In this document: positions 46,076-54,936 of the stretch, piece by piece
Numbering within the stretch: position 1 is the first letter of the stretch
How the letters are laid out: every line of letters starts with the position of its first letter
Assembly: GCF_022662535.1 (NCBI RefSeq)
Contig: NZ_JAKQYM010000003.1
Coordinates: 292,024 to 356,023 of the forward strand
Direction: 5' to 3'
DNA length: 64,000 nucleotides
Origin: Polaribacter marinus
GTDB lineage: Bacteria; Bacteroidota; Bacteroidia; Flavobacteriales; Flavobacteriaceae
Made by a program: the position numbers and the translations under genes
Notes under the pieces: model-generated
The model's input: the letters and a program-made list of their open reading frames with translations, nothing else
The model's database searches: none
What the model was told of the DNA's origin: nothing

Positions 46076-47101
46076 ATGATATTAAAAAATAAAATACAGA
46101 TTTTATCTGTTGTATTTGTTTTCTTACTGCTTTCTTGTAGCGGTCAAGAGAAAATAAAAGAATCTAAAATTAATGGGGTAAGTTTTGTTGCTTCTAGAGA
46201 AGCTGTTACTTCTAAACATATAGATCCTGTAAAAAAGGTTCAAAGTAATTATGTTGCATTAATGCCTTTTGGTTTTATAAGGGACTTGTCTACTCCAAAA
46301 ATAATCCACAATACAAATAGACAATGGTTTGGAGAAACCAAAAACGGATTATTACAATATGCAGAGAAATTTCATAAAGTGGGGATTAAGGTAATGGTGA
46401 AGCCACAAATTTGGATTAGAAACGGAGAGTATACTGGTACTATAGAAGCCGATTCAGAAGAAAAATGGGGTGTTCTAGAAGAATCTTATTCAACTTTTAT
46501 CTTAACTTATGCAGAAGCAGCTCAAAAAGTAAATGCAGATATTTTATGTATTGGTACAGAATTAGAAAAATTTGTAGCAAACAGACCTGAATATTGGAAA
46601 GAATTAATTAGAAATATTAAAAAAGTATATAAAGGAAAACTTACTTATGCTGCCAATTGGGATGAATTTAAACGTGTTACTTTTTGGGAGCAATTAGATT
46701 TTATTGGAGTTGATGCATACTTTCCTTTAAGCGACAAGAAAACGCCATCTGTAGAAGATTTTGAGTTAGGTTGGAAACTTCATAAAGAAGAAATTACTAA
46801 AATTCAGCAACAATTTAACAAACCTGTTTTGTTTACAGAATTTGGTTATAGAAGCATTGATTTTAATGGAAAAAAACCTTGGGAAGCTAATAGGGTAGAA
46901 GGTAGTGTGAATTTAGAAGCCCAAGCAAATGGTTTACAAGCAATTTATAATCAATTTTGGAAAGAAGATTGGTTTGCTGGTGGATTTGTTTGGAAATGGT
47001 TTCATAAACATGATGGGGTTGGAGGCGATAAAAACAATAGATTTACTCCTCAAAATAAACCTGCAGAAATTTTACTTCAAAAACTATTTAAACTTCAGTA
47101 A
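46076..47101 (+). CDS. GH113-like glycoside hydrolase lipoprotein
   Basis: The 341-residue protein has a signal ending LLSCSGQ with a lipobox cysteine, so it is a lipoprotein of the outer membrane or cell surface. A TIM-barrel follows. ILCIGTELEKF would supply the acid/base glutamate and PVLFTEFGYRS the nucleophile, the layout of clan GH-A family GH113 (beta-mannanase-type). Aromatic residues FVWKWFHKHDG form the last barrel strands. It is divergent from the oxidoreductase-glycosyltransferase operon, with about 134 bases between the two starts. Substrate and exact family need alignment; GH53 or GH5-like is possible. Confidence 0.78.
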   Translation: MILKNKIQILSVVFVFLLLSCSGQEKIKESKINGVSFVASREAVTSKHIDPVKKVQSNYVALMPFGFIRDLSTPKIIHNTNRQWFGETKNGLLQYAEKFHKVGIKVMVKPQIWIRNGEYTGTIEADSEEKWGVLEESYSTFILTYAEAAQKVNADILCIGTELEKFVANRPEYWKELIRNIKKVYKGKLTYAANWDEFKRVTFWEQLDFIGVDAYFPLSDKKTPSVEDFELGWKLHKEEITKIQQQFNKPVLFTEFGYRSIDFNGKKPWEANRVEGSVNLEAQANGLQAIYNQFWKEDWFAGGFVWKWFHKHDGVGGDKNNRFTPQNKPAEILLQKLFKLQ

Positions 47102-47184
47102 AAAAAAAGTAAAAACATGATAAATATCTTAAAATAGAATTAAAAACAAACTTAAATTTGTAGTTGATTCATAAAATATTTATC

Positions 47185-48018
47185 ATGAAAAAAATAATTG
47201 TTCCTATAGATTTCTCTAATCATTCAGAATATGCTTTAAAAGCAGCAGCACTTTTATCTAAAAAAACAGATGTAGAAATTTATGCTTTACATATGTTAGA
47301 TATTCAGGAAGCTAACCTAACTCAAAGTCCAGAATTTAGCCAAGAAAAAGCTGTTTTCTTTTTAAAATTATCAGAAAAAAGAATGAAAAGCTTTTTAGAT
47401 AAAGATTATTTAAAAGAGGTTAAGGTTGTACCTATTATTAAACATTACAAAGTATTTAGTGAGGTAAATTCTATTGCTAAAGAAATCAATGCAGATTTAA
47501 TAGTAATGGGATCTCATGGTGTAAGTGGTTTAAAAGAATTTTTTATAGGTTCTAATACAGAAAAAGTTATTAGATATTCTGAAGTGCCTGTTATGGTTGT
47601 AAAAAACGAGTTAACAAGTGTAGATTTTAGTAATATTGTTTTAGCTACAGATTTTTCAGAAAAAACGATTCCAGCGTTTCAAAAACTATTAAGTACGTTA
47701 GAATTTTTAGAGGCTACAAAACATCTTTTATATATAAATTTGCCAAACGAGGATTTTAAAACTACTCCAGAAATGGATGCTTTGGCTACGGATTTTTTAA
47801 TGAAAGCAGAAGGGAACACAGACAGAATACTTGATACTAATTTTGTTGCTGCTAGAACAATAGAAGATGGTATTTTAGATTTTTCTAAAGTTGTTTCTGC
47901 AGATTTAGTTGTGTTATTAACACATGGTAGAAAAGGATTATCTCATATTTTTTCTGGAAGCATTTCAGAAGATATTTCAAACCATACTTCATTGCCAATT
48001 ATGACTTTTAAAATTTAA
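47185..48018 (+). CDS. Two-domain universal stress protein
   Basis: About 277 residues begin at ATG 47185 (MKKIIVPIDFSNHSEYALKAA). The longer start 7 codons upstream lies in the leader. It has two tandem Usp domains. The first has the ATP-binding G-x2-G-x9-G-S pattern in GSHGVSGLKEFFIGSNTEKV. The second is degenerate (LLTHGRKGLSHIFSGSISED). Two-domain UspA proteins respond to oxidative, osmotic or starvation stress in the cytosol. The -7 element TAAATTTG (47153-47160) is close upstream. Confidence 0.93.
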   Translation: MKKIIVPIDFSNHSEYALKAAALLSKKTDVEIYALHMLDIQEANLTQSPEFSQEKAVFFLKLSEKRMKSFLDKDYLKEVKVVPIIKHYKVFSEVNSIAKEINADLIVMGSHGVSGLKEFFIGSNTEKVIRYSEVPVMVVKNELTSVDFSNIVLATDFSEKTIPAFQKLLSTLEFLEATKHLLYINLPNEDFKTTPEMDALATDFLMKAEGNTDRILDTNFVAARTIEDGILDFSKVVSADLVVLLTHGRKGLSHIFSGSISEDISNHTSLPIMTFKI

Positions 48019-48066
48019 AAAGAAAGAGTTAATAAGTATTCCTAAGGTTTATTTCTTCCAAGAAAC

Positions 48067-48951
48067 TTACTTTTTATTTAAAGGGTAAATTTCTTGGGAG
48101 ATAAAATCTTTTGGAAAATTTTCATCACCATCAAAACCTAATTCGATGTCTCTACCTGAATAGGGAATGTAATTGGTTTTAAAAATATAATCCCAAATAC
48201 TTAATGTAATTCCGAAATTAACTCCATGTTTTCGGTCTTCTGGTAACACTTTTACATGATGCCAAATATGCATTTTGGGATTATTTAAAATGTATTTTAA
48301 AAAGCCATAATCCCAATTGATATTTGCATGATTTAGGTGTCCAATGGTAATATTAAAAAAGTGGACCATTGCAACGTCTTGTGCAGAAAAACCTCCAATA
48401 ATTGCTAAAGGAATGTATTTTATAGAGTTGTAAACTACAGGCTCCATCCAATGATAACGAAGGTGTGCCGCAAATCCCATTTGTTTTACAGAGTGATGTA
48501 CTTTGTGAAAGTTCCAAAGAAATTCAAATTGATGTAACAATCTGTGTGTCCACCATTGTACAAAATCAACCACAATAAAAAACACTAAAATTCTTGCCCA
48601 AAAAGGAAAAGAATTAATATCAAAAAGCTGAAAATCATCAATAGATAAACCTACGATTCTTAAAAAGTCATTAAACAATTGTGCAGCAGAATTAGACAAA
48701 GCGATCAGAACAATTAAATTTAATAAAAAGAAATTGAAGAACATATAAAAGGTGTCTAACCAAAAATCTTTTCTAAAAATTGGTTGATTTTTTCGCCAAG
48801 GAAAAAGGAACTCTAATCCCCAAACAACTAAAGAAATAAGAATCAATCCATAGAAATAGTTCTCCCAATTCAACTCCATTAAAACAGATTGTTTTATGTA
48901 ATTCCAATAATCAGAATAAGAAGTTTTTATGATGTTTAAGTATTTTTCCAT
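48067..48951 (-). CDS. Sterol desaturase/fatty acid hydroxylase family membrane protein
   Basis: The 294-residue protein has four or more membrane helices. The di-iron histidine boxes are WWTHRLLHQ, FHKVHH, NHANINWDYG and HIWHHVK. All the usual boxes (HxxxH, HxxHH, HxxHH-type) are present, so an oxygen-dependent hydroxylase or desaturase is expected in the inner membrane. The lipid substrate is unknown; bacterial homologues act on fatty acids, hopanoids, carotenoids or alkylglycerols. The minus-strand -7 element TAACTTTG (48966-48959) precedes the ATG by eight bases. It is monocistronic. Confidence 0.92.
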   Translation of the reverse strand: MEKYLNIIKTSYSDYWNYIKQSVLMELNWENYFYGLILISLVVWGLEFLFPWRKNQPIFRKDFWLDTFYMFFNFFLLNLIVLIALSNSAAQLFNDFLRIVGLSIDDFQLFDINSFPFWARILVFFIVVDFVQWWTHRLLHQFEFLWNFHKVHHSVKQMGFAAHLRYHWMEPVVYNSIKYIPLAIIGGFSAQDVAMVHFFNITIGHLNHANINWDYGFLKYILNNPKMHIWHHVKVLPEDRKHGVNFGITLSIWDYIFKTNYIPYSGRDIELGFDGDENFPKDFISQEIYPLNKK

Positions 48952-49049
48952 TTGTTTGCAAAGTTACAAATACATACTGTTATTTTAATTGACTTTTGAT
49001 GTATTTGCTTGTAAGTGAATTAAAATTAGCTGTGCTTATCGTTATTAAG

Positions 49050-49667
49050 TTATGTTAAAAGAAAAGAAATTTTAATGCCCTCTATTATCATACTTGTTCC
49101 TATAATAGCAATGATTAGCCCCATAATTTTACCAATTACAGAAATTACATTCTCTCCAATTTTTTTAGCAATAAAATCACTAAAACTAAAAACCAAATAA
49201 GTTAATAAACACATTAATCCAAAGACTAAAACAACAATAGCAATGTGTAAATAATTGGTGTTAGAAACAAAATTCATTGCGGTAACAATAGTTCCTGGAC
49301 CTGCTAGAATGGGAATTGCTAAAGGTGAAACGGCAATGTTTTCATCAAAATTTGTGTTTTGTAGATGTTTAACATTAGATTTTTTTGATTGTAACATTTC
49401 AAAACCAACAAAAAAGATTAAAATTCCTCCTGTTATTTTAAATGCTGGTATCGTTATTCCAAACAACTCAAAGATAAATTTTCCTAAAATTACAAATGTG
49501 GTTACAATTATAAAGGCAATGAGCAGTGCTCTTTTGTTTACTCTTCTTTTTGTTTGATCATCAGCTCCTTCTAATAATGTTAAAAAAATAGGCATATTAG
49601 AAATCGGGTTCATAATAGCAAAAAAGCCTGTAAATACGGTAATTGAAAAGGTTACTAGGTTGTCCAT
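49050..49667 (-). CDS. MarC-family membrane protein
   Basis: The 205-residue protein has six transmembrane helices and the MarC/UPF0056 motifs NPISNMPIFL near the N-terminus and PLAIPILAGPGTIVTAMNF in the middle. MarC proteins are inner-membrane transport-like proteins of unknown substrate; the multiple-antibiotic-resistance name is historical. The start overlaps the stop of the upstream APC permease by 13 bases, so the two genes are coupled. Confidence 0.92.
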   Translation of the reverse strand: MDNLVTFSITVFTGFFAIMNPISNMPIFLTLLEGADDQTKRRVNKRALLIAFIIVTTFVILGKFIFELFGITIPAFKITGGILIFFVGFEMLQSKKSNVKHLQNTNFDENIAVSPLAIPILAGPGTIVTAMNFVSNTNYLHIAIVVLVFGLMCLLTYLVFSFSDFIAKKIGENVISVIGKIMGLIIAIIGTSMIIEGIKISFLLT

Positions 49668-50944
49668 TTATTTTTTTCTGTCTTTTTATAAATCCATTCT
49701 GCTAAAAAGCAAAATCCTATGATGGCAACAGAAATGATTACACCTGTAGTGTTTGTTTCATACTGTTGATTGATTAGTATTAGGGTGGCTAACATACATA
49801 ATATAAACCCAATGATAGGAATTATTTTAGTACTACCGGTAGTGTTTGATAACTTATAACCTACAAAATTTACAATACCAAAAATAAGCAAAAACCCAAC
49901 ACTACCTGCTGTTGAAATACTTTCTAAATCGAGAATGTTTACTAATATTAAAGTAGCAATTGCTGTAATCATTAATCCGATAGGTTGATTCCAAACTTGT
50001 GCAAGAAAGTGATGTGGAAGTTCATCGTCTTCTGCAATTTCATAGTTTACACGACTCCCGCCTAACAACGAAGCATTGATTGCCGAAAAGGTAGAAATTA
50101 AAGCAGCCACCGTAATTATAGAAAAACCAATTTGTCCTAACATTGGTTTTGCGGCTTCTGCCAAAACATAATCTTCTGCCGTAGCAATTTTTGAAAAAGG
50201 AAGTGAACCCACCGTAACAATGGTAATAATAATGTACAAAATAATAACAAAAATAACCGAGATGTAATAAGCTCTAGAAATATTTTTTTCTGGATTGATG
50301 ATATCAGGCGCTGCATTTGCTATTAACTCAAAGCCTTCATAAGCCACAAAAATAACCATTCCGCCTGCAAATAATTTAATAGGAGCTTCCCAATTGGAGA
50401 CAGCTAATTGAGAAAGATCAGGGTTTCCAATTAAACCATAGCCTCCAATAAAAATAAAAGCAATTAAAATAATGAGTTTGATAATAACAGCATAGGCTTC
50501 TATTTTTCCTACAATAGCAACACTGTAATAGTTTATCAATGTTGCTAATATAATTATAGCGCTAGCGTAAATATGAAAATCGATGGTTGTATGATGTGTT
50601 AATTTTAATAAATTAGGGGCATAAGAACCAAATGCAGAAGCATACAGAGAAAGCATTATAATATAGCTAACCCATAAAAGATTACTAATGGCTCCGCTAA
50701 AAATGGTTTTACCAAAACCTTGATTGATAAATTTTACTGTTCCGCCTCTATTAGGGTAAGTTTTTGAGAGTTTTACATAACTGTAAGAAGTAATTAAAGC
50801 TAAAATTCCTGCTAATAAAAAAGCAATAGGTGTTCCTCCTTTTGCAAGTGATACAGCAAGTCCAAGAACTGCAAAAATTCCACCCCCTACCATTCCTCCA
50901 ATACCAATAGAAATGGCTTCTTTTAATCCTATTTTTTTATTCAT
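49655..50944 (-). CDS. APC-superfamily amino acid permease
   Basis: The 429-residue protein has 12 predicted helices. The N-terminal helix 1 motif GIGGMVGGGIFAVLGLAVSLA is the unwound substrate-binding helix of APC transporters. IAYEGFELIANAA-like residues (VAYEGFELIANA) mark helix 6. It is a proton- or sodium-coupled amino acid importer in the inner membrane; the amino acid cannot be told. It overlaps marC at its 3' end. Confidence 0.92.
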   Translation of the reverse strand: MNKKIGLKEAISIGIGGMVGGGIFAVLGLAVSLAKGGTPIAFLLAGILALITSYSYVKLSKTYPNRGGTVKFINQGFGKTIFSGAISNLLWVSYIIMLSLYASAFGSYAPNLLKLTHHTTIDFHIYASAIIILATLINYYSVAIVGKIEAYAVIIKLIILIAFIFIGGYGLIGNPDLSQLAVSNWEAPIKLFAGGMVIFVAYEGFELIANAAPDIINPEKNISRAYYISVIFVIILYIIITIVTVGSLPFSKIATAEDYVLAEAAKPMLGQIGFSIITVAALISTFSAINASLLGGSRVNYEIAEDDELPHHFLAQVWNQPIGLMITAIATLILVNILDLESISTAGSVGFLLIFGIVNFVGYKLSNTTGSTKIIPIIGFILCMLATLILINQQYETNTTGVIISVAIIGFCFLAEWIYKKTEKNKWTT

Positions 50945-51018
50945 TGATGGAAATTTAAAGTATAAAGGTAAATTTTATTTAATAATTTTCTACTAAGAAA
51001 TCCTTATAAAAAGGAAAA

Positions 51019-51047
51019 CTCAAAACACCAAGTAATTGTGTTTTGAG
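51019..51047 (-). terminator. Terminator of the copper operon
   Basis: Perfect 10-bp stem CTCAAAACAC (51019-51028) / GTGTTTTGAG (51038-51047), nine-base loop. On the minus strand it is followed by a T-rich run (TTTTCCTTTTT), placing it after the copZ-like stop. Confidence 0.8.
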
Positions 51048-51099
51048 CTTATAAAATGTGTAATTTGTAGAAATTACTTTGTACTTTATCTAGTTTCTA

Positions 51100-51309
51100 T
51101 TAAATTTCTTCAATTTCGAAACCTGCACTTTTTACAGCTTTTACTACGCTTGTTTTATCCTCATTGTCTAATGTGATTTCTAAAATTTTATCTTCATGCT
51201 CTAAATCTACTTTCCAAAAATCTACGTTATCTAAATTATTTAATACAGGCGTTACAGATTTAATGCAATTTCCACAATGGATATTTGTTTTGTATTTTAC
51301 GGTTGTCAT
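51100..51309 (-). CDS. copZ: HMA-domain copper chaperone
   Basis: This 69-residue free-standing heavy-metal-associated domain carries the metal-binding CxxC (NIHCGNCIKSV). It has the HMA beta-alpha-beta-beta-alpha-beta pattern, ending in an acidic tail (GFEIEEI). It would deliver Cu(I) to the P-type ATPase encoded 12 bases upstream on the same strand. The usual M-x-C-x-x-C methionine is replaced by I-H, which occurs in flavobacterial members. The symbol is by analogy. Confidence 0.88.
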   Translation of the reverse strand: MTTVKYKTNIHCGNCIKSVTPVLNNLDNVDFWKVDLEHEDKILEITLDNEDKTSVVKAVKSAGFEIEEI

Positions 51310-51321
51310 CTTTTTTTATTT

Positions 51322-53535
51322 TTAATGAATGTTTTTATTTTTTAATCTTAAACTGTTAGAGAGTACAGATATAGAACTCATAGACATTGCTGCCCCAGCA
51401 ATCATTGGGTTTAATAAAAAGCCGTTGATGGGATACAGCGCTCCTGCAGCAATAGGAATGGCAATAAGGTTGTAAATAAATGCCCAGAATAAATTCTGTT
51501 TGATGGTTTTCATCGTTGCTTTAGATAATTGAATCGCTTTAGAAATTTGTTTTAAATCGGAATGCATTAACGTGATTCCTGCACTTTCCATAGCAATATC
51601 TGTTCCGCTTCCCATAGCAATACCAACATCTGCTTGTGCCAAAGCATGCGAGTCATTTATGCCGTCTCCTGCCATGGCAACTACTTTTCCTTCTGCTTGT
51701 AGTTCTTTAACAAAAGCACCTTTATCTGCAGGCATTACATTGGCTTGATAGTTTTTTATCCCAACTTTGTTGGCAATTGCTTTTGCAGTTTGCTCATTAT
51801 CGCCAGTTAACATATGTATTTCTATGCCCATTTGTTGTAGTTTCTGAATCGCAGCAAGCGTTGTTTCTTTTACTTTATCGGCTACTGCAATAAGACCGAC
51901 TACGGTGTTTTTATGCGCTACATACACTACTGTTTTTGCTTCTGACTTTAAGCTATTTGCTTTCGAACTCAATTGGGTAGGAATTGTAATTTCCTTTTGA
52001 ATCATTAAACGCTCATTCCCTATTCTATATAGTTCGTTTTTAAAGGTTGCTTCTGCACCCAAACCGGTAATACTTGTAAAAGAATCGATGGGAACTTTTT
52101 CTGTATCTATCGTTTTTAAATGTGCCACAATTGCTTCTGCAATAGGGTGCTCTGATTGTGATTCTATAGCAAATACTACTTTTTCTAGTTCGGGAGAAAC
52201 TGTATTTTTATCCCAAATTAAATCGGTTACTTTTGGTTTTCCTTCGGTGATGGTTCCTGTTTTGTCTAATATTAAAGTATCAATTTTATAAGCAGTTTCT
52301 AATGCTTGCGCGTCTTTTATTAAAATTCCTTGTTGTGCTCCTTTACCAATACCCACCATTAAAGCGGTTGGAGTTGCCAAACCTAAAGCACACGGACAAG
52401 CAATAATTAAAACAGTAATTGGTGTTAATAATGCATATGTTATAGAAGGATCTGGCCCTAAGAAATACCATAAAACGGAAGTTACAACGGCTAAACCAAT
52501 TACAATAGGCACAAATATACCTGCAATTTTATCTGCCAATTTTTGAATAGCAGGCTTGCTAGATTGTGCTTCTTCTACCAATTTAATAATTTGAGACAGT
52601 AAAGTTTCATCACCAATTTTAGTAGCAATAATTCTTAAAGATCCTTTCTGATTGATAGTACCTGCAAAAACTTTACTTCCTTTTACTTTTTCAACCGGAA
52701 TCGGTTCTCCAGAAATCATACTTTCATCTATAAAAGAAGTTCCTTTTTTTACTTTTCCATCTACAGGAATTTTATCTCCAGGTTTTAAAATGATCAATTC
52801 TCCTTTTAGAATTTCATCATAAGAAATTACTTTTTCCTCTCCATTTCTAATGGCGGTTACTTTTTTAGGTTTTAAATCCATTAGTTTCTTAATGGCAGAA
52901 GAGGTTTTACTTTTTGCTTTTTCTTCAAAAAAACGTCCTAATAAAATTAAAGTAATAATAATTACTGCCGATTCGAAATACACATGAGGCACCAAACCTT
53001 TGCTTAAAAAGTACTGCGGATTTACGGTATTAAACACACTAAACAAAAAGGCAATTCCGGTACTTAATGCCACCAATGTGTCCATATTTGTAGAAAAACT
53101 CTTTAACCTTTTCCACGCAATGGTGTAAAACTCTGCACCACTATAAAATAAAACAGGTAGTGCAAGCGCCATCATAATCCAATTTTCATAAGGTATTTTA
53201 CCCATTAAAAACATAGACATGATAAAAATAGGCACCGAAAATATGGCGGCGAAAATCAACTTCTTTTTAAGTACAGTCAATCTTTTTACTTCTATTGCCT
53301 CAAACTCTTTTTTAGTATCGTCTTTTGTTCCTATAATCAGTTTAAAACCAATTTCTTTTACTTTTTTTTCGATGCTTTCAATCGAAATAATATTTTCTTG
53401 ATAGGCTATCGTTACAGATTGATTGGGATAATTTACAGCAACTTCAAGAATTCCTTCCTGCGGCTTTAAATACGTCTCTATGCTAATGGCACAAGAGGCA
53501 CAAGTCATACCTGCTACTTTATATTGTTCTTTCAT
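51322..53535 (-). CDS. copA: Copper-translocating P1B-type ATPase
   Basis: The 737-residue protein has one N-terminal HMA domain (GMTCASCAIS, residues 9-18) and eight expected membrane helices. The actuator motif is SGEPIPVEK, the ion-binding CPC is in IACPCALGLATPTA, and the phosphorylation site is LDKTGTITEG. SEHPIAEAI carries the conserved HP pair; MLTGDNEQT and GDGINDSHAL complete the ATPase core. The CPC with a C-terminal M-S-x-S-S segment (MAMSMSS-like) indicates Cu(I) or Ag(I) export. Silver or copper is therefore the likely substrate. The -7 element TACTTTTG (53564-53557) lies inside an inverted repeat. Confidence 0.94.
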   Translation of the reverse strand: MKEQYKVAGMTCASCAISIETYLKPQEGILEVAVNYPNQSVTIAYQENIISIESIEKKVKEIGFKLIIGTKDDTKKEFEAIEVKRLTVLKKKLIFAAIFSVPIFIMSMFLMGKIPYENWIMMALALPVLFYSGAEFYTIAWKRLKSFSTNMDTLVALSTGIAFLFSVFNTVNPQYFLSKGLVPHVYFESAVIIITLILLGRFFEEKAKSKTSSAIKKLMDLKPKKVTAIRNGEEKVISYDEILKGELIILKPGDKIPVDGKVKKGTSFIDESMISGEPIPVEKVKGSKVFAGTINQKGSLRIIATKIGDETLLSQIIKLVEEAQSSKPAIQKLADKIAGIFVPIVIGLAVVTSVLWYFLGPDPSITYALLTPITVLIIACPCALGLATPTALMVGIGKGAQQGILIKDAQALETAYKIDTLILDKTGTITEGKPKVTDLIWDKNTVSPELEKVVFAIESQSEHPIAEAIVAHLKTIDTEKVPIDSFTSITGLGAEATFKNELYRIGNERLMIQKEITIPTQLSSKANSLKSEAKTVVYVAHKNTVVGLIAVADKVKETTLAAIQKLQQMGIEIHMLTGDNEQTAKAIANKVGIKNYQANVMPADKGAFVKELQAEGKVVAMAGDGINDSHALAQADVGIAMGSGTDIAMESAGITLMHSDLKQISKAIQLSKATMKTIKQNLFWAFIYNLIAIPIAAGALYPINGFLLNPMIAGAAMSMSSISVLSNSLRLKNKNIH

Positions 53536-53549
53536 GCTATCACTTTTAT

Positions 53550-53566
53550 TGTACTACAAAAGTACA
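53550..53566 (-). promoter_or_regulatory. Inverted repeat over the copA promoter; candidate metal-response operator
   Basis: TGTACT (53550-53555) and AGTACA (53561-53566) form a perfect inverted repeat with a five-base spacer. It overlaps the minus-strand -7 box TACTTTTG and lies 15 bases before the copA start codon. Confidence 0.5.
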
Positions 53567-53626
53567 GCTACACTTTACTGTTTATATTACAAAATTATGA
53601 CGATTATTTGCATAATTATGCTTTTC

Positions 53627-54196
53627 CTAAAGCAAATCTAAAGGTTGATGATTGGGATCTTTCCTTTTTTTAAATTGAGATGGTGACATGCCGGTTTCTT
53701 TTTTAAATTGAGAGGAAAGGTGTGCTATACTGCTATAGTTCATTTGAAAAGCAATTTCTGATAGCGTATATTCTTTGTAAAAAAGCAATTCTTTTACATG
53801 TTCTATTTTCTGTTTTAAAATAAAACGTTCTATAGTAATCCCTTCTACAGAAGAAAAAAGCCTACTAAGAGAAGCATAATCATGATGTAATTCATCAGAA
53901 ATATAATCTGAAAAATTGATATGTAAAGGTTCTTTTGAGTGATGTACTTGTGCAATTATTAAGGCTTTAATCTGCGTTATTATTTTTTGATTTTTATCCT
54001 CTAGCAACTCAAAACCTCTTTCTTTTAAACGGCTCCCCAATTCCAATTTTAAAGCATCATTTATTGCTGTAGTACTTTCTAACTTCCCTAATTGAAGATG
54101 TTGAATAGAGATCTGTAAATCTTCACAAATTTCTTTTACCACATCCACACAACGCAGGCAAACCATGTTTTTTATGTAGATAATATTAGATTTCAT
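53627..54196 (-). CDS. HMA-like/AraC fusion transcriptional regulator
   Basis: 189 residues. The N-terminal 70 residues look like a heavy-metal-associated fold with the metal-binding motif MVCLRC (residues 11-16). The C-terminal 100 residues are an AraC HTH pair: IERFILKQKIEHVKELL, then LSEIAFQMNYSSIAHLSSQFKKETGMSPSQF. The architecture suggests direct Cu or Zn sensing linked to DNA binding. It lies 91 bases upstream of copA on the same strand, so it is the probable regulator of copA-copZ. MerR-type CueR and CopY are absent. Confidence 0.9.
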   Translation of the reverse strand: MKSNIIYIKNMVCLRCVDVVKEICEDLQISIQHLQLGKLESTTAINDALKLELGSRLKERGFELLEDKNQKIITQIKALIIAQVHHSKEPLHINFSDYISDELHHDYASLSRLFSSVEGITIERFILKQKIEHVKELLFYKEYTLSEIAFQMNYSSIAHLSSQFKKETGMSPSQFKKRKDPNHQPLDLL

Positions 54197-54780
54197 TTCT
54201 ATGGTCTAAAATAACAAAATAAATAGAACTTTAGTTATAGATATTAAAAAAAGAGAAGGGTAGCTACCCAAAAAAAAGTGTAAATTTTAGAAATACTACT
54301 ACAAGATTAGAATTAATTTATCGGAACTAAAAATAATTATGTAAGCGTCTTTTCTGTTTTGAGTTGTGCAGAATAAAATGAGAAAAATTGTAAAGAGAAG
54401 TAGACAAGGTTTTTTTAGATAAAATTTGGCTTTATAAAAAAGTCAATTATAATTTTTGGAGCATTTTTTTGCTAAAAAAATCAAAATTACCTGATTATAT
54501 AACTTTTATTGTTTTTCATTTTATCCTACGTTCAAACCTAATACTGTAACAAAGAGTAACTATTTAAAAAACATCATTTTGATTTTAAGCGATGTTTTAA
54601 ATGACTTTTCTGTTAATTATAAATTGTAACGTTTTTGTAACGCTCCTATTTAAAATATTTAGACTTTTTTATACAATTTAGCAAAAAAATAGAATCAAGT
54701 TTGTTTTATATCACAAAATAATACTTCATCACTTTTGTAATATTCTTAGTAAATAGAACCTATATATAGAATTAAAAAAT
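54197..54780. other. Gene-poor stretch upstream of the zinc-ribbon ORF
   Basis: 584 bases without a supported gene. It contains the palindrome GGGTAGCTACCC (54258-54269) flanked by A runs, and a degenerate GTAAC pair (54546-54560). The first TTGTAACG tandem element is at 54623-54644. It is very AT-rich. Confidence 0.7.
54623..54644 (+). repeat. Tandem TTGTAACG element, copy 1
   Basis: Two TTGTAACG half-sites with an 11-base period (TTGTAACG-TTT-TTGTAACG), preceded by A and followed by CT. The identical block recurs at 55191-55212 and both are followed by a TTTAAAATA stretch. Direct half-sites one helical turn apart resemble a regulator binding site. It lies 136 bases upstream of the zinc-ribbon ORF. 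Confidence 0.6.
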
Positions 54781-54936
54781 ATGAGTTGCCCTAATTGTAA
54801 ACCTCACTTAAAAATTAGAGTTAAGAGAACATTTCTACAAAAATTATTATCAAAAAGTAAAAGATATGAATGTCTTAAATGTAAAAAAAGAAGTTATCAG
54901 TTTTCTTTGTTTAATAAAACTCACACTATTAAGTAG
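54781..54936 (+). CDS. 51-residue zinc-ribbon protein
   Basis: A short ORF from ATG 54781 to TAG 54936 encodes MSCPNC at the N-terminus and YECLKCKKRSYQF near the end. The two CxxC pairs (residues 3-6 and 31-34) are separated by 24 residues rich in Lys and Arg (KIRVKRTFLQKLLSKSKR). The CxxC-x24-CxxC spacing is that of a zinc ribbon, and the basic core suggests nucleic-acid binding. The leader is AT-rich (AATTAAAAAAT before ATG), as usual for this genome. It lies between the two TTGTAACG elements and upstream of the giant protein gene. Its function is unknown and it is too small for most gene finders. Confidence 0.65.
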   Translation: MSCPNCKPHLKIRVKRTFLQKLLSKSKRYECLKCKKRSYQFSLFNKTHTIK

